Virus record (IMG/VR): IMGVR_UViG_3300013285_000076
Location: 1 to 24,486 of that record
Source of the DNA: a virus
Length of the DNA stretch: 24,486 bases
Reading direction: 5' to 3' (one strand)
Position 1 is the first letter of the stretch. Every line of letters starts with the position of its first letter. The position numbers and the translations under genes were made by a program. This document shows, in pieces, positions 1 to 4,848 of this stretch. Under the pieces are notes generated by a model. It had not been told where the DNA came from. It ran no database searches and saw nothing but the letters and a program-made list of their open reading frames with translations.

Positions 1-68
1 TATACTTGGTTTTCTGCTAACCATTGTAACATGGCATCTACTGATTCAAATTTAATGGTGTGCTTCAT
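1..68 (-). CDS. Small hypothetical protein, 3' part outside window
   Basis: The first 22 codons of a minus-strand gene run off the left edge of the window. The start is set by a strong ribosome site, GGAGGAAGC directly before ATG, and by an ATGA overlap with the stop of the upstream gene at 65-217. The visible residues begin MKHTIKFESVDAMLQWLAEN and contain no motif I recognise. Nearly the same junction (GTGGAGGAAGCATGAA) occurs at the start of the gene at 1076-1240, so this may belong to a duplicated gene pair. Function unknown. Confidence 0.6.
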   Translation of the reverse strand, partial: MKHTIKFESVDAMLQWLAENQV

Positions 69-217
69 GCTTCCTCCACCTGATCAAAACTACCCCAATC
101 ACCTTGTATGCGTAGCAATGCTTCGGCCAAACATCCGGCAACAAAATCGTGGTCAAAATTATCATCGTCAGTCATATTCTGATACGCGATATTAATTAGT
201 TTTTCAATTTGATTCAT
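65..217 (-). CDS. Hypothetical small acidic protein (50 aa)
   Basis: A 50-codon ORF read by hand on the minus strand. It starts ATGAATCAA and ends VEEA followed by TGA. GGAG lies about seven bases before the start. Its start overlaps the stop of the membrane-protein gene at 214-363 (ATGA), and its stop overlaps the start of the gene at 1-68 in the same way, which suggests translational coupling. The end, GDWGSFDQVEEA, resembles the end GDWNVYEVEEA of the 55-residue protein at 1237-1404, so the two may be paralogues or share a duplicated junction. No known domain is recognised. Confidence 0.65.
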   Translation of the reverse strand: MNQIEKLINIAYQNMTDDDNFDHDFVAGCLAEALLRIQGDWGSFDQVEEA

Positions 218-363
218 TGTTGATCTCCAAAAGTCCAAGTAATTACCATGGCACTAAACACCATGCCGAATATTAAAAACCAATTAACCGCATACTGGTT
301 TACTTGCGCATATAAACAAGTAATAAAAACTAAGCCGTTAATAAAAAACAATAATAGGTTCAT
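214..363 (-). CDS. Tiny membrane protein (49 aa)
   Basis: A 49-codon minus-strand ORF joined to both neighbours by four-base ATGA overlaps, which is the main evidence that it is real. The protein is very hydrophobic: a first segment at residues 2-18 (LLLFFINGLVFITCLY) and a second at about 28-44 (WFLIFGMVFSAMVITW), with a short polar loop between, consistent with two membrane helices. It ends FGDQQ. Two-helix phage proteins of this size include class II holins, superinfection-exclusion proteins and uncharacterised early proteins. No lysis gene lies beside it, so a holin role is not supported. Confidence 0.65.
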   Translation of the reverse strand: MNLLLFFINGLVFITCLYAQVNQYAVNWFLIFGMVFSAMVITWTFGDQQ

Positions 364-605
364 GCTCTTTCCTTTCTTGGGTTCAGCTGTGGTTCTGTAT
401 AAAATACTTCCCTATAAATCGCTCGCGTTGGTACTCGGTGCGCAACATCTGAGAGATAGCTTGTGTTTACAAAATACCTAAACTGCGCGCATGCTAAGCG
501 CTCTGCATCACACTTGTACTTATGCGAGCAGCCTACGCATGGCTCAACTGTTTTGCTGCGGCCGGCCAATAAATTTATGGTGTACTCGCGTTTTACTCTA
601 TTCAT
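360..605 (-). CDS. Four-cysteine phage protein, putative metal binding (81 aa)
   Basis: The chosen start (ATGAATAGAGT) overlaps the last codons of the gene at 598-903 and follows GAGGAG, so it is preferred over a start 16 codons upstream. A cysteine cluster, C23-x2-C26-x5-C32-x6-C39, lies in the stretch EPCVGCSHKYKCDAERLACA, followed by FRYFV. I know similar short proteins with a CxGC...C...ERLAC pattern from phages of proteobacteria; their function is unknown. Four cysteines at this spacing suggest a zinc site or iron-sulphur cluster, which is inference. The stop overlaps the start of the membrane-protein gene downstream. Confidence 0.7.
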   Translation of the reverse strand: MNRVKREYTINLLAGRSKTVEPCVGCSHKYKCDAERLACAQFRYFVNTSYLSDVAHRVPTRAIYREVFYTEPQLNPRKERA

Positions 606-903
606 CTTCGCACTCCTCAAAAATATAATATGGTACTTCCATAAATCCATCACCCTCGAGCGGCTTCTTGGTAATAAAGTAATTGATCCGGTTCACAAGG
701 TGATAGCCGTCCACAATGTACAAATTACCATCATCACTATCGACCAGAGTCCACACGCAGCGCGGCTCTTTCTTGGCCACTTCTAGCACATAATCAAGCT
801 CTGCGCCATAGGTTTCGAATTTGTCATCATCTTCGCCGGTGATATGGTTTTTAACCGGTTGATACTTTGATATCCATGCATCGTGTTCATCTTCCCAATT
901 CAT
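598..903 (-). CDS. Conserved hypothetical phage protein (101 aa)
   Basis: The start at 903 is preferred over one eight codons upstream because GAGGAG lies just before it and its ATGA overlaps the stop of the gene at 900-1079. The protein starts MNWEDEHDAWISKYQP. It has a central stretch, VWTLVDSDDGNLYIVDGY, then HLVNRINYFITKKP, a pattern I have seen in small uncharacterised phage proteins, and an acidic end (EECEDE). No catalytic motif, signal peptide or membrane segment is visible. Its position in a coupled early-type operon suggests a role in takeover or replication support, but this is only context. Confidence 0.7.
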   Translation of the reverse strand: MNWEDEHDAWISKYQPVKNHITGEDDDKFETYGAELDYVLEVAKKEPRCVWTLVDSDDGNLYIVDGYHLVNRINYFITKKPLEGDGFMEVPYYIFEECEDE

Positions 904-1079
904 AATAGCTCCTCTTCTTTTTTCCATCTATCAAGCTGCATAAATACATTGTAAGGTTCGCATTTTGGAAAATCGCTTTCAAACATATCAATGGCCTCGT
1001 ATTGATCCTCAGCCATAAATGTTTCGTATTGAAAGCACCCATCTAGGTTTAAAAATTCAATCATGTAGCAATTAGTCAT
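900..1079 (-). CDS. Hypothetical acidic protein (59 aa)
   Basis: A 59-codon ORF read by hand. It starts MTNCYMIEFLNLDG and ends RWKKEEELL. An AAGGAG ribosome site lies seven bases upstream. Both ends overlap neighbours by ATGA (start with the stop of 1076-1240, stop with the start of 598-903). The middle (ETFMAEDQYEAIDMFESDFP) resembles the layout of the neighbour at 1076-1240: a short beta-rich start followed by a helix containing a D-x-Y/P-x-A-A/I pattern. This hints at a small alpha/beta fold shared among these genes. Function unknown. Confidence 0.65.
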   Translation of the reverse strand: MTNCYMIEFLNLDGCFQYETFMAEDQYEAIDMFESDFPKCEPYNVFMQLDRWKKEEELL

Positions 1080-1240
1080 AATAACTCCTTTATGTCATTG
1101 GTAAACTCTTCGGCCTCTACGCACCTCCACTTGCCGCTCTGATCCCATGCTTTCTCTTGCGCAGCCTGTGGTGAATCAGCCTCAATTTCAAAGTACTGCA
1201 CTAGGTATTCAGTACGCGCTAATGTTATGCCGTATTTCAT
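1076..1240 (-). CDS. Hypothetical small protein (54 aa)
   Basis: The frame is open nine codons further upstream, but the start at 1240 is chosen: GGAGGAAGC sits immediately before it and the ATGA overlaps the stop of the gene at 1237-1404. The protein begins MKYGITLARTEYLVQYFEIE, followed by ADSPQAAQEKAWDQSGKW and an acidic end. The pattern (beta strands, then a helix with SPQAAQEKA) is common in tiny phage and plasmid proteins of unknown function. No motif indicates activity. The start region almost repeats that of the gene at 1-68. Confidence 0.7.
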   Translation of the reverse strand: MKYGITLARTEYLVQYFEIEADSPQAAQEKAWDQSGKWRCVEAEEFTNDIKELL

Positions 1241-1404
1241 GCTTCCTCCACTTCGTAAACATTCCAATCGCCAGTCCCATCTATCTCTTTAAAATCGCCG
1301 CCATCTAGCTCTCTCGCGTACTCCATTGGATCTACATCGTCCGCTATTTCAAAAGTACATACAAGATCTATGCTCATTGTTGCGTATGCTTTATATCTTT
1401 TCAT
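1237..1404 (-). CDS. Hypothetical small acidic protein (55 aa)
   Basis: A 55-codon ORF found by reading the gap between neighbours. It begins MKRYKAYATMSIDLVCTFEI and ends GDWNVYEVEEA followed by TGA. GGAGG lies eight bases before the ATG, and the stop overlaps the next start (ATGA). The protein is strongly acidic in its second half. Its carboxyl end resembles that of the 50-residue protein at 65-217, and both are followed by the same GGAGGAAGCATGAA junction, so a gene pair seems to have duplicated and diverged. Function unknown. Confidence 0.65.
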   Translation of the reverse strand: MKRYKAYATMSIDLVCTFEIADDVDPMEYARELDGGDFKEIDGTGDWNVYEVEEA

Positions 1405-1406
1405 GG

Positions 1407-1601
1407 TCAATCCTCCAATGTAAATTCTTCAATCTCTACTTCATCGGTATCATCTAAATCATCGGCCTCGTTAATCATCTTGGCCACCTTGGCCGCGAAT
1501 GCTTCGGCGCTCTCGATTGAGGCGAATGCTTTTAGATTTTCCCAGTATACGCTGCCGTCCTCTAGCGTCTCGCTTGATTTAACTAAATAAATGGTTTTCA
1601 T
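1407..1601 (-). CDS. Hypothetical acidic protein (64 aa)
   Basis: The ATG at 1601 is preceded by GGAGGCATA and overlaps the TAA stop of the upstream gene (TAATG). The protein starts MKTIYLVKSSETLEDGSVYW, continues with a helix rich in alanine (SIESAEAFAAKVAKM), and ends in a highly acidic tail (DDLDDTDEVEIEEFTLED). The overall pattern, short strand then alanine-rich helix, is similar to several genes in this operon. No known domain is recognised. Two bases separate its stop from the next start. Confidence 0.7.
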   Translation of the reverse strand: MKTIYLVKSSETLEDGSVYWENLKAFASIESAEAFAAKVAKMINEADDLDDTDEVEIEEFTLED

Positions 1602-1903
1602 TATGCCTCCAACATTAGATCAGCCCATTCTAGGCCGGATTGTTTAACTACAAATTGATAGCTGCCCTTGGTGCCGGCTTGTACATCATCGCGTGATGGA
1701 ATAGTATTGCCGTAATAATCGCGCGCTTGGTCGCGGCCTAGCATACAACGGCCGGCGCTAATAGCATCCATCATAGCGCGGCCATAGCTGCCCTGTAAAC
1801 CCCACATACCGGAATTAATAGTGCGCTGCATGGCCAAATAATAATCCTCTTCAGTGGCCTCATCTTCACCTTCAATAATATTCATATCGTGTAATGTAAT
1901 CAT
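1601..1903 (-). CDS. Conserved hypothetical phage protein (100 aa)
   Basis: Start and stop both overlap neighbours by TAATG, which fixes the limits. The protein begins MITLHDMNIIEGEDEATEED, then has YYLAMQRTINSGMWGLQGS, YGRAMMDAISAGRCMLG and DYYGNTIPSRDDV. The run of small and aromatic residues in GSYGRAMMDAI...GRCMLG looks like a conserved core and resembles uncharacterised phage proteins I have seen next to other short early genes, but I cannot name a family. No membrane segment or signal peptide. Confidence 0.75.
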   Translation of the reverse strand: MITLHDMNIIEGEDEATEEDYYLAMQRTINSGMWGLQGSYGRAMMDAISAGRCMLGRDQARDYYGNTIPSRDDVQAGTKGSYQFVVKQSGLEWADLMLEA

Positions 1904-2205
1904 TATTTCACCTCATAAATTAATTGATCTAAATTGGCCAATACTTCGGCCGGTGCTGCTTGCAATGTCATGCCGGTTAACCTGGCAATTTCATTGTCGT
2001 GTACTGTACGGCCGGTAGCGCGCTCTTTTACTAGCACATCGTCCCACAATCTCCAATTGGCGATTGTGCCGAATTTCTCAGCAATTGCGCCGCTCTCATT
2101 GTCTTTTGCTTTGAGCGGATCAGTATAGATATACTCGCCGCATAGTAAACCATTGGCGCGCGCCTCGCGGCCGGCCTGAGCTGCTAGTGATTGAATTGAT
2201 CTCAT
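1903..2205 (-). CDS. Hypothetical protein (100 aa)
   Basis: The start MRSIQSLAAQAGREARANGL at 2205 follows GAGGGAGCA and overlaps the stop of the 49-codon gene upstream (ATGA). The stop overlaps the next start (TAATG). The protein is predicted to be soluble and mostly helical: an amino-terminal alanine-rich helix, a middle containing TIANWRLWDDVLVKERATGR, and a carboxyl helix (PAEVLANLDQLIYEV). No recognised motif. The coding strand is rich in GGCC and GCGC tetramers, as in the genes further right. Confidence 0.7.
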   Translation of the reverse strand: MRSIQSLAAQAGREARANGLLCGEYIYTDPLKAKDNESGAIAEKFGTIANWRLWDDVLVKERATGRTVHDNEIARLTGMTLQAAPAEVLANLDQLIYEVK

Positions 2206-2351
2206 AATGTAATTGCTCCCTCTAAGTTGTGCGCCTCTACTTCGGCGCGTGTGAAAATAGCCTTGTATATGCGGAATTGATATAAAAGAATATCCGCATA
2301 GCTTCTAGCCGCTTCATAACTGTCAAATATAAACCCGTTGCAGTAGTACAT
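2202..2351 (-). CDS. Hypothetical small protein (49 aa)
   Basis: A 49-codon ORF read by hand; it starts MYYCNGFIFDSYEAARSYAD and ends HNLEGAITL. A GGAGGG ribosome site lies about seven bases before the ATG. The stop overlaps the next start by ATGA. It is the first gene after the non-coding gap at 2352-2432, so it may be the head of a transcription unit running leftwards to position 1. The sequence (FDSYEAARSYADIL) fits the strand-plus-helix pattern of other tiny genes here. Function unknown. Confidence 0.65.
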   Translation of the reverse strand: MYYCNGFIFDSYEAARSYADILLYQFRIYKAIFTRAEVEAHNLEGAITL

Positions 2352-2432
2352 AATTAAACCCTCCATTAAATTACAGTTTGATTTTCGATCTAGCCTCGCG
2401 CATGGTCAATTAGGATAAACCCTAATATCGAT
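2352..2432. promoter_or_regulatory. Non-coding gap with direct repeat and hairpin, putative control region
   Basis: This is the only gap larger than ten bases in the minus-strand operon. It holds the first copy of a 21-base repeat (2385-2405), a hairpin (ATTAGG, six-base loop, CCTAAT, 2409-2426) and the sequence TAAACCCTAA (2416-2425), which also occurs at 4300-4309 upstream of the first gene of the operon. A second repeat copy (2428-2448) enters the end of the gene at 2433-2726. It may be an internal promoter with operator, or a stem-loop punctuating the transcript. I see no convincing -35/-10 pair. Confidence 0.4.
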
Positions 2433-2448
2433 CTAGCCTCGCGCGTGG
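2385..2448. repeat. Pair of 21-base direct repeats
   Basis: TCGATCTAGCCTCGCGCATGG at 2385 is repeated at 2428 with a single A-to-G difference at position 18; the copies start 43 bases apart. The second copy covers the last codons and stop of the minus-strand gene at 2433-2726. The first lies in non-coding DNA. A hairpin fills the space between them. This could be a regulator site, or the mark of a small deletion or duplication that removed a gene. Confidence 0.8.
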
Positions 2449-2726
2449 CCTATGGTGATCACTTGAAAATGATCTATTACAAATTGCCGGATATGGTTTA
2501 ACTCATCGGCTATATTATCCCCATATTCGCTATTGATAGCGCCTTGGCCGTACCATTGGCCGCGCGCCTCATGATAGGTTAACTCTATGCATTGGCCGCG
2601 CCATTTTAAATCTATGGCCTTGTGGCCGGCCGCGAGATATACGCCGGCCATGCGCATAATGAGAGCATGGGACGGCGGCCGCTTACTGTTTAATTCTAAT
2701 GTGACTATTTTGTGCAATGTTGACAT
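2433..2726 (-). CDS. Hypothetical protein (97 aa)
   Basis: The ATG at 2726 follows AGGGGGTTTTT. The protein starts MSTLHKIVTLELNSKRPPSH and has a middle with WRGQCIELTYHEARGQWYGQ, then GDNIADELNHIRQFVIDHFQ. It is predicted to be soluble with mixed strands and helices and no cysteine cluster. I do not recognise a family. The gene is unusually dense in GGCC, GCGC and CGCG. Nine bases separate its start from the stop of the zinc-ribbon gene upstream, in keeping with one operon. Confidence 0.7.
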   Translation of the reverse strand: MSTLHKIVTLELNSKRPPSHALIMRMAGVYLAAGHKAIDLKWRGQCIELTYHEARGQWYGQGAINSEYGDNIADELNHIRQFVIDHFQVITIGHARG

Positions 2727-2735
2727 AAAAACCCC

Positions 2736-2984
2736 CTATAAATTGATTGAATAGCCAAGGCCATAAATTGCGGCCATGGCAAGATAATAAGCGGCCATAA
2801 AGGCCGCCAAGGCGGCAAACCATGCTAAGCGCATACCCTTGGCCGCCGGTTTAAAAACGGCCTCAAAATTACAAAAATCTTCGTCACAATGTAAGCATGC
2901 AAATTGATAACCCTCTGATATATGCGCCGGTTTATTGCTTAATAGGCCGCCACAATGGCGGCAATGCGGCCTTAATTTTGACAT
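2736..2984 (-). CDS. Zinc-ribbon protein with C-terminal membrane segment (82 aa)
   Basis: Residues 8-11 (CRHC) and 30-33 (CLHC), plus C38, give two CxxC pairs. The spacing and the following FCNFEAVFK resemble the Ogr/Delta type zinc ribbon of phage transcription activators (P2 Ogr, P4 Delta). Unlike those proteins, it continues into a hydrophobic stretch at about residues 52-77 (LAWFAALAAFMAAYYLAMAA), predicted to span the membrane. So it may be a membrane-anchored zinc protein rather than an activator. The start has GGGGG upstream. Zinc binding is well supported by the cysteines; function is unknown. Confidence 0.7.
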   Translation of the reverse strand: MSKLRPHCRHCGGLLSNKPAHISEGYQFACLHCDEDFCNFEAVFKPAAKGMRLAWFAALAAFMAAYYLAMAAIYGLGYSINL

Positions 2985-2987
2985 GGT

Positions 2988-3134
2988 TTAACCCCCTAAT
3001 AAATTGATAAGCCGGCATTCTATACGGCCGCCGGTTAAGCGCGCGAATTGCTTAGCGCGCCGCATTGTGTCGAATGGCGCGGAATAATTCTCACCATGGT
3101 GACGATAAAAAACAATAAAAGGCGCGGCGCTCAT
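2988..3134 (-). CDS. Hypothetical small basic protein (48 aa)
   Basis: A 48-codon ORF read by hand; it starts MSAAPFIVFYRHHGENYSAP and ends RIECRLINLLGG. Its ATG overlaps the stop of the gene at 3131-3418 (ATGA) and its stop lies three bases before the start of the zinc-ribbon gene. It fills an otherwise empty 146-base interval with an intact frame, which supports it. The protein is basic (FDTMRRAKQFARLTGGR), with one strand-like start and one helix. Function unknown. Confidence 0.65.
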   Translation of the reverse strand: MSAAPFIVFYRHHGENYSAPFDTMRRAKQFARLTGGRIECRLINLLGG

Positions 3135-3418
3135 AATAGCGCCTTTAATTCGGCTTTAAGCGCCTTGGCGCTATCGCCGCGAAATTGCGCAGCATTGGCC
3201 AAAAAATAGCGTACCACGCTGCGCGCGTCATCATACATATATGTATCGTTGATATTATCTAAATATTGCATGGCCTCAAGATAAGGCGCGGCCGCAAAAT
3301 ATACGCGCGGCCAAGCGCGGCGGATATCGCGCGCAATGGCGGATAAACGGCGCGGCGGCACAATGGCGGCCGTAAATTTTACGCGCTCGCCGGCGCTTAA
3401 TGGTTTTTTGATTGTCAT
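3131..3418 (-). CDS. Hypothetical basic protein (95 aa)
   Basis: The start at 3418 (MTIKKPLSAGERVKFTAAIV) is chosen because AAGGGTTAT precedes it; a start 18 codons upstream would overlap the previous gene and lacks a site. The protein is alanine- and arginine-rich and mostly helical: PPRRLSAIARDIRRAWPRVY, then an aromatic stretch PYLEAMQYLDNINDTYMYDD, then RSVVRYFLANAAQFRGDSAK. No membrane segment or known motif is seen. Basic helical phage proteins of this size are often nucleic-acid or host-protein binders, but nothing here shows that. Confidence 0.7.
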   Translation of the reverse strand: MTIKKPLSAGERVKFTAAIVPPRRLSAIARDIRRAWPRVYFAAAPYLEAMQYLDNINDTYMYDDARSVVRYFLANAAQFRGDSAKALKAELKALL

Positions 3419-3428
3419 AATATAACCC

Positions 3429-4166
3429 TTAAATTGATTTAATAGATATAAAACGGTTTTTAATGCTGCCATGTACGATAATGACGGGATCGGCGCGGCG
3501 AGAGTCTAGGCCGCCGTCACAAGCGCCGCATTCGCCGCATAGTTTTTTGCGGCCGGCCTCCTCTGAAGCAGGACAAATAAACTCGCCGGCGGCCATTGCT
3601 TCATTCTCGGCGCGTACTCTAAATGTACGATATCCTAAGGCCTTGGCCGCTGCGCGCTCGCCGGCATTATCGGCGCTTGCCATGCATAGCGCCATAATAT
3701 CCGCGCCGGCCTTGCCGGTTTGCCACTGGTGAGAGTAGCCGGTATGCCCGCCGGCCTTGGCCAATAGAGTACGCCATATATTGGCCGGTACGGCTGCGGG
3801 ATCGCCATATGTACCAAGTCGCACCATACGGCCGGCGGCGGCATTTTGCGCGGCCATTAAATCGGCGGGATAATTGCCGGCCACAATGGCAGCGGCGACG
3901 GCGCGCGCGCCTTGGCCTAGGTTTACATAACACGCGCCGCCAAGGCCGCGCCTATGCTTACAATCGCCGCATATGGACGCGTCCAATAAATCGCGCGCAT
4001 TGTCGACCGGCGAGCGGCCGTTATCCACTAATATATAGGTTTGCACCATATTACCGGTTTTGCTATTGGTGCTATTGGTGAGCGCCACGACGACAATTGG
4101 CGCGCCGTCCAATTGGCTAGCGCCGCGATAGATAATATAGCCGGCGGGTTTTTTGTTTATTGCCAT
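3429..4166 (-). CDS. Conserved cysteine-containing phage protein (245 aa)
   Basis: It belongs to a recognisable but uncharacterised phage family (I believe DUF7227-like). Marks in order: an early stretch SKTGNMVQTYILVD (35-48), a first cysteine cluster ICGDCKHRRGLGGACYVNLG (C66, C69, C79), the conserved VRLGTYGDPAAVP (115-127), HTGYSHQW (141-148), and a second cluster with C198, C210, C213 and C216. These clusters suggest bound metal or iron-sulphur; the reaction is unknown. The start at 4166 follows GAGGAATT; another ATG six codons upstream is possible. It is the first gene of the minus-strand operon, next to the repeat-rich control region. The DNA is strikingly rich in GGCC. Confidence 0.8.
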   Translation of the reverse strand: MAINKKPAGYIIYRGASQLDGAPIVVVALTNSTNSKTGNMVQTYILVDNGRSPVDNARDLLDASICGDCKHRRGLGGACYVNLGQGARAVAAAIVAGNYPADLMAAQNAAAGRMVRLGTYGDPAAVPANIWRTLLAKAGGHTGYSHQWQTGKAGADIMALCMASADNAGERAAAKALGYRTFRVRAENEAMAAGEFICPASEEAGRKKLCGECGACDGGLDSRRADPVIIVHGSIKNRFISIKSI

Positions 4167-4255
4167 GATGATAATTCCTCTCATAAAATGCGCCGCTTAA
4201 TTGCTGCGCATGGGGTTATTGTAATGAATAACGGCCGATATACGCGCAATGTATA

Positions 4256-4310
4256 CTAGGGAAAACCCTAGGTTTTGGGTACTAAAAACCCTAATAGGGT
4301 AAACCCTAAG
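4256..4310. repeat. Cluster of CCCTA/TAGGG inverted repeats, putative operator
   Basis: ACCCTA occurs at 4265, 4288 and 4303, and its complement TAGGG at 4257 and 4295. They form overlapping hairpins: CTAGGG-AAAA-CCCTAG (4256-4271), AAAACC-CTA-GGTTTT (4262-4276) and the 13-base palindrome ACCCTAATAGGGT (4288-4300). The cluster lies about 90-150 bases upstream of the first minus-strand gene. The arrangement looks like repressor or activator sites, and AAACCCTAAT is repeated in the other minus-strand gap at 2417-2426. Confidence 0.6.
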
Positions 4311-4383
4311 GCGGCGCGTGCGCTCTTAATAATATGGTAATGGCGGCGCACCCCCATTTAGGCCGCTCGCGTACGCGTGCCGC

Positions 4384-4415
4384 GCCACGCTGCCACGCTG
4401 CCACGCTGCCACGCT
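4384..4415. repeat. Tandem array of GCCACGCT (4 copies)
   Basis: Four perfect head-to-tail copies of the 8-base unit GCCACGCT, followed directly by a diverged unit (GCCAATGC) that leads into the first 17-base palindrome. A further CCACGCTGCCACAATGG fragment lies at 4442-4458. Because the unit is not a multiple of three, selection as coding sequence is unlikely. It could be an iteron array or simply slippage. Confidence 0.85.
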
Positions 4416-4420
4416 GCCAA

Positions 4421-4565
4421 TGCACCATTGTGGTGCATTGCCCACGCTGCCACAATGGCCGCGACTCACTGCACCATTGTGGTGCATAGGTTAGTAGTCA
4501 CTAACATAGCGCACCATTGTGGTGCATTGATAGTGAGCGCTTACATCGTGCACCATTGTGGTGCA
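4421..4565. repeat. Four copies of the palindrome TGCACCATTGTGGTGCA
   Basis: Copies at 4421-4437, 4470-4486, 4511-4526 (first base differs) and 4549-4565. Each is a perfect seven-base stem (TGCACCA/TGGTGCA; six in the third copy) around TTG. The starts are 49, 40 and 39 bases apart and the intervening sequences are unrelated. Such an array could be protein binding sites (a repressor or replication initiator) or hairpins in a transcript. It is not a CRISPR: repeats are too short and no cas gene is near. Confidence 0.85.
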
Positions 4566-4647
4566 TTGGCCTAGGTGCTAAGCTGCGCGCCTTGGCCTAG
4601 GTGCCGCGCTGCCAATGCGATAGCGGCGGCCGCCTTGGCCTAGGTGC
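4566..4647. repeat. Three copies of TTGGCCTAGGTGC
   Basis: Copies at 4566-4578, 4592-4604 and 4635-4647, each containing the palindrome CCTAGG. The first begins one base after the last 17-base palindrome. An 18-base exact match to the second copy (GCGCGCCTTGGCCTAGGT) occurs inside the coding sequence of the 245-residue gene at 3905-3922, so the element or its source is not limited to the intergenic region. Confidence 0.8.
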
Positions 4648-4797
4648 CGGCTTTTCTAATAACCGATACCCCAATTTACGAACCCCCACTACCCCTCGGC
4701 CGGGCCCCTGACCAAAAACAAGTTTTTTATTAGCGCGCCCACGCAAAAAGCAACTTCTAAAATTTTTTTTTGTAAAATCAATAACTTACAACTTAAA

Positions 4798-4812
4798 TGA
4801 GAATGGTTCTCA
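4798..4812. promoter_or_regulatory. Fur-box-like palindrome TGAGAATGGTTCTCA
   Basis: A perfect six-base inverted repeat around TGG, preceded by AAA. It matches 12 of 14 positions of the commonly described 7-1-7 Fur box (TGATAATnATTATCA). It lies in AT-rich DNA between two weak promoter-like boxes and the first plus-strand gene. The inverted repeat is certain; recognition by host Fur is a guess, and it may be the site of a phage regulator. Confidence 0.3.
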
Positions 4813-4848
4813 CACCTTTTCTTTATAAATCAAAGACTTACAAATTGA

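Noticed and set aside
214-363. The two-helix mini-protein as a holin
   Set aside because: Topology would allow it, but no endolysin or spanin lies nearby and it belongs to an early-type operon on the opposite strand from the virion genes.
3463-4081. Several ORFs overlapping the 245-residue minus-strand gene
   Set aside because: They arise from the GC-rich, palindrome-rich composition, which leaves few stop codons in any frame. The translated products are Arg/Pro-rich and lack start signals.
4421-4565. Regularly spaced palindromes looking like a mini-CRISPR array
   Set aside because: Repeats are only 17 bases, spacers are 22-32 bases, there are four units, and no cas gene or leader is present. 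Binding sites or hairpins explain it better.
4377-4574. A 65-codon plus-strand ORF across the repeats
   Set aside because: It is made entirely of the 8-bp and 17-bp repeats, gives a low-complexity His/Ala/Cys protein, has no ribosome site and breaks no conserved spacing rule of a gene.
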